Assembly: GCA_024681565.1 (NCBI GenBank)
Contig: JAILAO010000132.1
Span: forward strand, 1 to 13,907
Direction: 5' to 3'
DNA from: Bacteroidales bacterium
GTDB lineage: Bacteria; Bacteroidota; Bacteroidia; Bacteroidales; UBA932
DNA: 13,907 nucleotides
The notes beneath the pieces are model-generated. The model did not search any database and was not told the DNA's origin. It saw nothing but the letters and a program-made list of their open reading frames with translations. Numbering within the stretch: position 1 is the stretch's first letter; every line of letters begins with the position of its first letter. The position numbers and the translations under genes are program-made. Positions 6,782 to 13,249 of the stretch are shown piece after piece.

Positions 6782-7091
6782 ATACGCCCGCATCCGGACG
6801 ACGGAAGAGCTCAATGCCGCCATCAAGTCCGTCCACGCCGAACAGACCCGGCTTGGCAGACAGCTTGAAAAGGAAGCCCACACCTTCGTAGAACACATCA
6901 AACCGGCCTATCTGGTCTCGAACGTCCTGCAGAAGGCTTCTCCCTACTTCGCATGGAGCGAAATAGGCCTCGGACTGGTCCGAGGCCTCAAAAGATTGAT
7001 TTCGCCGAAGAAGAAGACCCTGACGGCTAAATCAGAGGCTCCGCAGTCATCGCAGCCGGCTGAGGAATCCCCATCAGTTTCAGAATCGTAG
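6747..7091 (+). CDS. Unrecognised small protein, third member of the YtxH/YqjE-like set
   Basis: A 114-residue protein not assigned to a family. The N-terminus is basic (QNRKNSSKYARIR), followed by a heptad-like helix (about 19-50), a moderately hydrophobic region (54-84) containing FAWSEIGLGLVRGLKRLI, a basic patch SPKKK (86-90) and a Ser/Glu/Pro-rich tail. The start ATG lies inside the previous gene (35-base overlap), which suggests translational coupling. The last 21 residues are encoded over the antisense of the 3' end of gpmI. Position, size and order parallel YqjK in the E. coli yqjD-yqjE-yqjK cluster, but I claim no sequence homology. Being third in a tight run and having a coherent helical composition support a real gene. 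Confidence 0.68.
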   Translation: MTQTQNRKNSSKYARIRTTEELNAAIKSVHAEQTRLGRQLEKEAHTFVEHIKPAYLVSNVLQKASPYFAWSEIGLGLVRGLKRLISPKKKTLTAKSEAPQSSQPAEESPSVSES

Positions 7092-8547
7092 GAGCCACGT
7101 TGCAAAGGGCTCCGTCCTTCACTTCCCTGACGGCCTCTCCGGCGTTCATCACGACGAACTGGACCGTGTTGAGGGAGTGTGCCGTATTGGGGGTACCGTC
7201 CGGGTTGACCTCATAATCGGCATTGCCGTGATCGGCCGTCAGCAGCACCACATAATCGTGGGCGATGGCGGCGTCCACCACCTTGCCGACCAGTTTGTCG
7301 ATGCACTCGACCGTCTTGGTGACGGCGGTATAGACACCCGTGTGGCCCACCATGTCGCCATTGGCGAAATTGAGGATGATCAGGTCCTCTTTGTCTGAAT
7401 TGATGGCATCGATCAGCTTTTCGGCCACCTCGGGAGCGCTCATCTGCGGCAGCAGGTCGTAGGTCGGGACCTTCGGAGAGTTGACCAGGATCCGGTCCTC
7501 TCCCTCGAACTGCAGCTCGCGGCCGCCGTTGAAGAAGAAGGTCACGTGGGCGTATTTCTCCGTTTCGGCGATGCGCAGCTGACGCTTGCCGGCCTTGGAA
7601 ACCGTCTCGCCGAGGGTATCGTTCACCAGTTCCTTGTCGAAAAGGATGTGCACGCCGGTGAAGGAGGCGTCATACGGGGTCAGGCAGCAGTAATAGAGCG
7701 GCAGGGTATGCATTCCCTCTTCCGGCATGTCCTTCTGCGTCAGGACGGTGGTCAGTTCGCGGGCGCGGTCGTTGCGGAAGTTGTAGAAGATAATGGCGTC
7801 GCCCTCTTCGATCTTTGCAAGCGGGGCGCCGTTCCGGGTGATGACGATCGGCTTGATGAATTCGTCGGTCACATCGGCGTCATAGGATGCCTGGATGCCG
7901 TCGATGGCGGATTCGAAGGCAGTGCCCTTGCCTTCGACCAACAGGTCATAAGCCTCTTTGACGCGGTTCCAGCGCTTGTCGCGGTCCATGGCATAGAAAC
8001 GGCCGCAGACCGAGGCGATCTTGCCGGTCGTCTGCGCCATCTTCTGCTCCAGCTCCTCGAGGAATCCCTTGCCGCTGTGCGGGTCGGTATCGCGTCCGTC
8101 CATGAAAGCGTGGACATAGACCTGCTCCAGGCCGTACTCCTTGGCGACGCGCAGGAACTCATACACGTGATCCAGAGAAGAGTGCACACCGCCGTGGGAG
8201 GTAAGACCCATCAGGTGGAGTTTCTTGCCGGAGGTCTTGACATAGTCATAGACCGCCTTGATCTCGGCGTTGTCGAGGAACTTGTGGTCACGGACCGCCC
8301 TGTTGATCTTGACGAGGTCCTGATACACCACACGGCCGGCGCCGAGGTTCATGTGTCCGACCTCGGAGTTGCCCATCTGCCCGTCCGGCAGACCGACATA
8401 CTCGCCGCAGGCGTGCAGGTGGCCGTGGGGATATTTTTCGCGCAGGGCGTCGATGGTCGGCGTTCCCTGAGCCCAGATAGCGTTGGAGTAATCGTGTCTG
8501 CCCTCGCCCCAACCGTCGAGGATCATCAGAAGTACTTTTCTGTTCAT
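7027..8547 (-). CDS. gpmI: 2,3-bisphosphoglycerate-independent phosphoglycerate mutase
   Basis: Glycolytic and gluconeogenic enzyme that interconverts 3- and 2-phosphoglycerate using two manganese ions and a phosphoserine intermediate. It is 506 residues from ATG 8547, the family's normal size. Visible residues: Asp11 in MILDGWGEG, catalytic Ser61 in MGNSEVGHMNLGAGR, the SHGGVHS loop (117-123), HAFMDGRDTDP (146-156), YNFRNDRARE (255-264), NGDMVGHTG (396-404) and TADHGNAD (437-444), covering both metal sites. A longer reading from 8634 was rejected: it would add a non-conserved N-terminus lying over the promoter and leader hairpin. The last 65 bases overlap the small gene on the opposite strand. 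The gene has its own promoter, just after the GH2 terminator. Confidence 0.97.
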   Translation of the reverse strand: MNRKVLLMILDGWGEGRHDYSNAIWAQGTPTIDALREKYPHGHLHACGEYVGLPDGQMGNSEVGHMNLGAGRVVYQDLVKINRAVRDHKFLDNAEIKAVYDYVKTSGKKLHLMGLTSHGGVHSSLDHVYEFLRVAKEYGLEQVYVHAFMDGRDTDPHSGKGFLEELEQKMAQTTGKIASVCGRFYAMDRDKRWNRVKEAYDLLVEGKGTAFESAIDGIQASYDADVTDEFIKPIVITRNGAPLAKIEEGDAIIFYNFRNDRARELTTVLTQKDMPEEGMHTLPLYYCCLTPYDASFTGVHILFDKELVNDTLGETVSKAGKRQLRIAETEKYAHVTFFFNGGRELQFEGEDRILVNSPKVPTYDLLPQMSAPEVAEKLIDAINSDKEDLIILNFANGDMVGHTGVYTAVTKTVECIDKLVGKVVDAAIAHDYVVLLTADHGNADYEVNPDGTPNTAHSLNTVQFVVMNAGEAVREVKDGALCNVAPTILKLMGIPQPAAMTAEPLI

Positions 8548-8578
8548 ATCATTTGTATTTTGTATTATCTCAGACCAT

Positions 8579-8597
8579 TTACCGGACAAGCCGGCAA
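8579..8597 (-). promoter_or_regulatory. Small hairpin in the gpmI 5' leader
   Basis: On the minus strand TTGCCGG-CTTGT-CCGGTAA forms a 7-bp stem (one G-T pair) with a 5-base loop, about 31 bases upstream of the gpmI ATG and inside the predicted leader. It may stabilise the mRNA or be incidental. No known riboswitch is recognisable and the leader between hairpin and ATG is A-rich. Confidence 0.35.
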
Positions 8598-8607
8598 ATC
8601 CATCCTG

Positions 8608-8615
8608 CAAAGATA
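8608..8615 (-). promoter_or_regulatory. Putative -7 promoter box for gpmI
   Basis: TATCTTTG on the minus strand matches TAnnTTTG exactly. It lies about 60 bases upstream of the gpmI ATG and directly downstream of the GH2 terminator, which implies a leader of roughly 50-55 bases. The -33 region falls inside the terminator stem and shows no TTG. Confidence 0.5.
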
Positions 8616-8624
8616 GTAAAAATA

Positions 8625-8654
8625 AGGATTGCATCCCTTATGGGACACAATCCT
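8625..8654 (-). terminator. Intrinsic terminator after the GH2 gene
   Basis: AGGATTG (8625-8631) pairs with CAATCCT (8648-8654). After a two-base mismatch, TCCC (8634-8637) pairs with GGGA (8642-8645) around a TTAT loop. On the minus strand it lies 22 bases beyond the GH2 stop and is followed by the T-rich stretch TATTTTTAC, so it ends GH2 transcription before the gpmI promoter. Confidence 0.75.
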
Positions 8655-8675
8655 CATTTATTAGGAGATGACTTT

Positions 8676-11138
8676 TTACTCAGCGGCCAGCGTCTGCAGG
8701 GTCAGGGTCTTCCGGAGCGAAGGAGAAGACAGGTTCACCCGCACGGGACCGGCGTCCCCGCGCTTGCTGCGCAGGATCACCTGGAGGAAACCGCCGCGCA
8801 TCTGCTTGGTATCGACACCGTAGAACAACTCGTCGGTGTAATGGTCGCCATTGTCCGTCGTCAGCAAAACCGCGGCGCCGTCGACCGTCACCGTCACCGG
8901 CTCCGAGAAACCGGGGACGACACGGCCTTTGCGGTCAACGGCGAAAACACGCAGATACTGCAGGTCCATGCCGTCCGCCAGCCAGCTGTCCGGCGTCTCC
9001 GCTTCGACACGCAGGGCCACCGCCTTTCCGGCCGTCTCGACGCGATGCCGGGCCACTTCCCGCCCCGCGGTATAGCCGACGGCCTCGATACTGCCACCCC
9101 GTCCGTACGGAACGTCCTTCCAGGTCACGATGTGCTGTGTCCCGGGTTCTGTATTGTCGTTGGCCTTGCGGCCCATCCGCTTGCCGTTGACGATCAGTTC
9201 CACCTCCTCGGCATTGGAGAAGACGGCCACCTGCTGCTTCGAGCCCTCCGGGAAATTCCAGGTGGAGGTATAGGTCTGCTGTCCCACCAGTTCATCGTTC
9301 CACTCTTCGATGACTTCGCTGCCCTCGGCAATGGCTACCCGCACCACGGGTTCTTCCGGGATGAAGGCGCTCTTCATCAGCCAGGCCTGGGGATAAGCTT
9401 CCATCGTATGACTGAAATAACTGTAGTTGTAGCCTTTCTTGGGCCAGCCGTTGGACTCGCCCCAATACTCGATGGCACCCCAGTAACCCAGGCCCACCAT
9501 CTTCTCCTGGTCCATCCCGTAATACGGGCCCAGCAGCTCGCGCGTCGTCGCCTCGCTCTGGAAGATGATCAGATGGGGTGCATGTTCCAGATAAGCGGGA
9601 TAGGCCTTCCAGCGGTAATTGAAACTGGCGACTTCCGTGACGCAGGCCAGCTCGGGAGGGACCAGATAGGTCTCGTACTCCGGCCGCTCGCGATAGATGG
9701 CGCCGGCCCGTGCCGGGAACATGGCCACCGTCGTCTTGCGAGTGTCATCGTAGCGTTTGACCAGCGTATCGAAGATCCGATACGTCGTCACGCCCCAGTC
9801 CTCGGTCGGGAACCCGGCCCAGGCATCCCGGATCTGGAGTTCGTTGCCGAGACTCCAGAGGATGACGGAAGGGCTGTTGCGGTCACGCTTGATCCATTCC
9901 GGGATCAGCTTGTACCATACATGGGTGAAAGGCTCGCGTCCGCCCCAATATTCATCGTCGCTCCACTTGTCGATCAGTTCGTCCACGATCAACATGCCCA
10001 TCCGGTCGGCAATCTCCGTAAAGCGCTCGCTGTAGGGATTGTGCGAGCAGCGTACCACATTGAAGCCAAAGGCCTTGAGTTGCCGGAAGAGACGTTCGAT
10101 ACCGGTATCGTAGGACGCTGCGCCGAGTGCGCCGAGATCGTGGTGGTCCGACACGCCATGCAGAAAGATCTTCTCCCCGTTGAGCAGGAAGCCCTGCTCC
10201 TGGGTAAATTCGATTCTACGGATCCCGAAATGCTCCTCGCAGCGATCCACCAGCATCCCGTCCGCCCAGACTTCCACTTCGGCCAGATACAGGGACGGAC
10301 TGTCCGGCGACCAGAGCTGCGGGTGCTCCACCACCAGTTCCGGCATCGGCACCTCCACCCGGGTGCGCAGGGTATGCTCCGGAAAACCGGCCTCGGTCGT
10401 GCCGGCTACGGCCCCGTCCGGAGCCAGGATCCGCGCCCGGATCCGGGCGTCGTGTCCCTGATAGCCGTCCACCTCGACCTGCAGCGCGACGCCGGCGCGG
10501 GCCGCGGAGACCTCGGGCGTCGTCACATAGACCCCGTTGCGGGCGATATGGGTGGGATTCTTCACCTCCAGATGGACGTCACGGAAGATACCGGCACCGG
10601 TGTACCAGCGGGAGCCGTTCTCCGGACCGCTGGAGGCGTAGACGGCCACGACGTTGGGCACGTCGAAACGGAGCTGGTCCGTGATGTCCACCTCATAGCC
10701 CACATATCCGTACTCGCCGGATCCCAGTCTGGTCCCGTTGAGATACACGTCGCTGACGAACATGATGCCGTCAAACACCAGGCAGACACGCCTGCCCTGC
10801 CAGGAAGGATCCGCCGTGAAATGCTTCCGGTACCAGCCCTCCACCATCGGCTTGAAACCGCGGGCCGCCTTGGCCGTCTCCAGCCAGGGCTGCTCGAACT
10901 GAAAGTCATGCGGCAGGTCGAGCACCCGCCAGGCGCTGTCATCCAGCTCCGGGGCGGCTGCACCGTCCAGCGGCCCGAGCCGGAACTTCCAGTCAAAGTT
11001 GAACAATTGGCGACGCACCTGTGAGATCGACTCCCACGGGACATTCGTCCCCGCCTCGGCGCCTTTCTGCCGCTGGTATTGTGCAGAGGCACAGACCGAG
11101 AGGGCCAGGAAAATACTGCAGATGATCCGTCTCTTCAT
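8676..11138 (-). CDS. Secreted glycoside hydrolase family 2 protein (beta-galactosidase type)
   Basis: An 820-residue retaining glycosidase with a signal peptide: MKRR, hydrophobic 5-17, cleavage near CASA/Q at residue 19. Cys16 is not in a good lipobox, so a soluble periplasmic enzyme is likelier than a lipoprotein. Domains in GH2 order: sugar-binding jelly roll (about 40-190, with LDLPHDFQFEQ and GWYRKHF), an Ig-like domain (about 197-308), the TIM barrel with HGVSDHHDLGALG (327-339) and RCSHNPYS (363-370), acid/base Glu433 in WSLGNE and nucleophile Glu529 in IIFQSEATT, then C-terminal beta domains (about 600-820) resembling DUF4982-type beta-galactosidases (EVELIVNGK). Substrate is uncertain: beta-galactosidase is most likely, but beta-glucuronidase or beta-mannosidase cannot be excluded. 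It stands alone, with no SusC/SusD or regulator nearby, between its own promoter and terminator. Confidence 0.92.
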   Translation of the reverse strand: MKRRIICSIFLALSVCASAQYQRQKGAEAGTNVPWESISQVRRQLFNFDWKFRLGPLDGAAAPELDDSAWRVLDLPHDFQFEQPWLETAKAARGFKPMVEGWYRKHFTADPSWQGRRVCLVFDGIMFVSDVYLNGTRLGSGEYGYVGYEVDITDQLRFDVPNVVAVYASSGPENGSRWYTGAGIFRDVHLEVKNPTHIARNGVYVTTPEVSAARAGVALQVEVDGYQGHDARIRARILAPDGAVAGTTEAGFPEHTLRTRVEVPMPELVVEHPQLWSPDSPSLYLAEVEVWADGMLVDRCEEHFGIRRIEFTQEQGFLLNGEKIFLHGVSDHHDLGALGAASYDTGIERLFRQLKAFGFNVVRCSHNPYSERFTEIADRMGMLIVDELIDKWSDDEYWGGREPFTHVWYKLIPEWIKRDRNSPSVILWSLGNELQIRDAWAGFPTEDWGVTTYRIFDTLVKRYDDTRKTTVAMFPARAGAIYRERPEYETYLVPPELACVTEVASFNYRWKAYPAYLEHAPHLIIFQSEATTRELLGPYYGMDQEKMVGLGYWGAIEYWGESNGWPKKGYNYSYFSHTMEAYPQAWLMKSAFIPEEPVVRVAIAEGSEVIEEWNDELVGQQTYTSTWNFPEGSKQQVAVFSNAEEVELIVNGKRMGRKANDNTEPGTQHIVTWKDVPYGRGGSIEAVGYTAGREVARHRVETAGKAVALRVEAETPDSWLADGMDLQYLRVFAVDRKGRVVPGFSEPVTVTVDGAAVLLTTDNGDHYTDELFYGVDTKQMRGGFLQVILRSKRGDAGPVRVNLSSPSLRKTLTLQTLAAE

Positions 11139-11162
11139 ATGCTGATGGTTATGGTATCTTTA

Positions 11163-11170
11163 CAAAAATA
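11163..11170 (-). promoter_or_regulatory. Putative -7 promoter box for the GH2 gene
   Basis: TATTTTTG on the minus strand fits TAnnTTTG and lies 24 bases upstream of the GH2 ATG. The upstream sequence is the T-run of the preceding terminator, so the match is in low-complexity DNA and deserves less weight than the other boxes. Confidence 0.4.
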
Positions 11171-11181
11171 AAGACAAAAAC

Positions 11182-11229
11182 AAAAAAACGACCGCATCGT
11201 TCCGGTCAGAAACCGATAGCGATGCGGTC
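11182..11229 (-). terminator. Intrinsic terminator after the M3 peptidase gene
   Basis: A perfect 10-bp inverted repeat, GACCGCATCG (11190-11199) against CGATGCGGTC (11220-11229), encloses a second small stem CGGT (11203-11206) with ACCG (11212-11215). On the minus strand the stem is followed by a run of seven T (11182-11188) after one G. It lies 20 bases past the ancestral stop (11249) and 86 bases past the present TAA, which fits the older gene end better. Confidence 0.85.
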
Positions 11230-11248
11230 ATTTGTCAGGTTCGGGACA

Positions 11249-11314
11249 TCAGTCGATCAGGCCGCGCCTGCGGAGCATGGCGGTGTTGTCCGGCTCGCGT
11301 CCGGCGAACGCCTT
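11249..11314 (-). pseudogene. Untranslated remnant of the M3 peptidase C-terminus beyond an in-frame TAA
   Basis: In the same frame as the peptidase, immediately after its TAA, the sequence reads KAFAGREPDN, then MLRRRGLID near the end, and stops at TGA (11251-11249). This 21-residue stretch is the recognisable family tail (compare RQWRGKAP and MLQHRGL at the end of E. coli Dcp). It shows no frameshift, so the only lesion is the stop codon itself. The premature stop is therefore recent, read through, or a sequence error. Confidence 0.8.
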
Positions 11315-13249
11315 TTAGAGCACCATCGGCCCTTCGGAACCGCCCTTCTCCAGGAAGGTCTGCTTGAACTTCCTGGCCAGCTCGAGATCATACGGCCCGT
11401 CCGGGGAAGCCTCGAAGATGCTGAAGGCATCCTTATCCAACACCTCGGCCCAGAGATAGCCGTAATAACCGGCGGAATAGCCGCTGGAGAAGATGTGGTT
11501 GAAATACGTCGAACGGTAACGGTAGGTGATCTCCGGGATCAGCCCGATCTCGTCGGCGATCTTCTTCTCGAAGGCATCGATATCCACGCCTTTCGTGGAA
11601 GAGAGCTCGTGCCAGCGCATATCCAGGATCGAAGCCGCGCAAAGTTCGGTGGTCATGAATCCCTGGTTGAACTTGCGGGCATTGAGGATCTTCCGGACCA
11701 GTTCATCGGGGATGGTCTCACCCTGGGCATTCTTGGCGTATTTCGCAAGCATTTCCGGCTGGAAAGCCCAGTTCTCGTTGAACTGGGAGAACATCTCCAC
11801 GAAATCACGCGTTACGCTCGTGCCGCTGACGGAAGGATAGTGGCACTGCGTCAGGAGCCCGTGCAGGGCGTGGCCGAACTCATGGAAAGCCGTCTCCACC
11901 TCATCGATGGACAGATAGTCATCGGAGAAGTTGCAGACATTGACGATGATGGGGCGCACTTCCTTGCCGTCGGCATCGAAATACTGGTCGCGGACGTTGT
12001 TCATCCACGCACCGCCGCGCTTGCTGGAACGGGGCTTGTAATCCGTGGTGAAAATACCGATCAGGGAACCGTCTTCCGCAGTGACCTTGTAGGTGCGGAC
12101 CTCCGGGTTGTAGACCGGAACGTCCTCCAGGCGCTCGAAGTTGACGCCGTAGAGGATGTGGGCGTTGGTAAAGATGCCGTTCACGACACTGTCGACCTGG
12201 AAATACGGTTTGGTCAGGGACTCGTCGAGGTCATATTTGGCCTTGCGGACCTTCTCGGCATAGTACCACCAGTCCCAAGGCTCGATCTTGGAGCCTGCCG
12301 GGAGTTTGCCGGCCTTGACATCCTGGTCCATCACGGCCTGCATGTCGGCCAGTTCGACCTTGGCCTTGGCCACGGCGGCCTGCATGATGCCGGAAAGGAA
12401 CTGATCCACCGTCTGGGGATCATGGGCCATCTTGTTGCTCAGGATGTAGGTGGCGGCGTTGGGATAACCGAGGATCCGGGCCTTCTCGGCGCGCAGATCC
12501 AGCACCTCCAGGAGGAGTTCCCGGTTGTCATATTCGTTGCCGCGGTGGCCGCGGGACGTGTAGGCTTCGTTGTACTGGCGGCGGAGCTCACGGTCCTCCG
12601 TGGTCGTCATCTTGTCAGGATAGGCAGACACGCTGAAACCGAATTTCTCCTTGAAATCATTGGACTCGGCGAGGATGTTGTTGCCGATCTTCTGCGTCTT
12701 GGCGGCGATGTCCGCGTTGATCTCGCGCAGGCGGGCCTGCTGCTCCTCGGGCAGGCCGATGCCCTCGCGCTCGAAGCTCTCGAAATGCTTCTTGAGAACC
12801 ATCTGCTGCTCGCGGGTCAGTCCGCTCTGGTCACCGTTGTAGATCGCGGCCACGCGGTTGTAAAGGGCCTTGTTGAACGAGATATTGTCGCTGTGCTCGC
12901 TCATCAGGGGGATGGCTTCCTCCTCGACGGCGCTCAGTTCGTCGGTACGGTCGGTCTCGGTGACGTTGTAGAAGACCCCGGAGACCTTGGCCAGGATCCT
13001 GCCGGAGAGTTCCAGCGGAACGATGGTGTTTTCGAAGGTGGGCGCGTCCGGATTGGCCGTGATGGCATCGATTTCGGCATTCTGCTGTTCAATACCGGCC
13101 TGGATGGCAGGGATGTAGTCGGAAGCGAGGATTTCTTCGTACGGCGGGATGCCGTAAGGGGTATCCCATTCGGTGAGGAAGGGATTGACGCGTTTGTTGC
13201 AGGCTGTCATGGCAAGGACAATGGCTGCGAGAGCTAAGATTTTTTTCAT
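11315..13249 (-). CDS. M3 family metallopeptidase, Dcp-like dipeptidyl carboxypeptidase, C-terminally truncated
   Basis: Zinc peptidase that removes C-terminal dipeptides from short peptides. It is 644 residues to TAA at 11317-11315. A lipoprotein-type signal is visible (MKKILALAAIVLAMTAC, with Cys17 as the likely lipid anchor), placing it in the envelope unlike cytosolic E. coli Dcp. A long helical region is followed by the zinc site HEFGH (His456, Glu457, His460) with third ligand Glu485 in RDFVEMFSQ, and the substrate-binding tyrosine segment SSGYSAGYYGYLWAEVLDKDAF (588-609; YSAGYYGYLW at its centre). The chain stops 22 codons early: the family tail is still encoded beyond the TAA. The active site is intact, so activity is possible but stability is doubtful. 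The ATG directly abuts the TAA of the upstream phosphatase-like gene, indicating an operon. Confidence 0.93.
   Translation of the reverse strand: MKKILALAAIVLAMTACNKRVNPFLTEWDTPYGIPPYEEILASDYIPAIQAGIEQQNAEIDAITANPDAPTFENTIVPLELSGRILAKVSGVFYNVTETDRTDELSAVEEEAIPLMSEHSDNISFNKALYNRVAAIYNGDQSGLTREQQMVLKKHFESFEREGIGLPEEQQARLREINADIAAKTQKIGNNILAESNDFKEKFGFSVSAYPDKMTTTEDRELRRQYNEAYTSRGHRGNEYDNRELLLEVLDLRAEKARILGYPNAATYILSNKMAHDPQTVDQFLSGIMQAAVAKAKVELADMQAVMDQDVKAGKLPAGSKIEPWDWWYYAEKVRKAKYDLDESLTKPYFQVDSVVNGIFTNAHILYGVNFERLEDVPVYNPEVRTYKVTAEDGSLIGIFTTDYKPRSSKRGGAWMNNVRDQYFDADGKEVRPIIVNVCNFSDDYLSIDEVETAFHEFGHALHGLLTQCHYPSVSGTSVTRDFVEMFSQFNENWAFQPEMLAKYAKNAQGETIPDELVRKILNARKFNQGFMTTELCAASILDMRWHELSSTKGVDIDAFEKKIADEIGLIPEITYRYRSTYFNHIFSSGYSAGYYGYLWAEVLDKDAFSIFEASPDGPYDLELARKFKQTFLEKGGSEGPMVL

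Noticed and set aside
8548..8634. N-terminal extension of gpmI from an in-frame start at 8634
   Set aside because: The added residues are not conserved in the family and lie over a TAnnTTTG box, a hairpin and the terminator side. The family N-terminus begins at MNRKVLLMILDGWG.
8553..11024. Very long open frame (over 800 codons) on the plus strand opposite the GH2 gene
   Set aside because: It has low-complexity His/Gly/Arg/Asp-rich composition with no domain, and the opposite strand carries a complete GH2 enzyme with catalytic residues. GC-rich codon use removes stops from the antisense frame.
8676..11138. Lipoprotein signal in the GH2 protein (Cys16)
   Set aside because: The residues before the cysteine (LSV) do not fit a lipobox, whereas ASA/Q fits ordinary signal peptidase cleavage.
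11315..11317. UAA reassigned to a sense codon in this organism
   Set aside because: Several neighbouring genes (rnr, the holin-like gene, the DUF5020 gene, the EEP gene) end normally at TAA; reading through them would run into other genes.
11222..13237. Long plus-strand frame opposite the M3 peptidase
   Set aside because: Antisense shadow. The minus strand has the HEFGH zinc site, lipoprotein signal and a correctly placed terminator.
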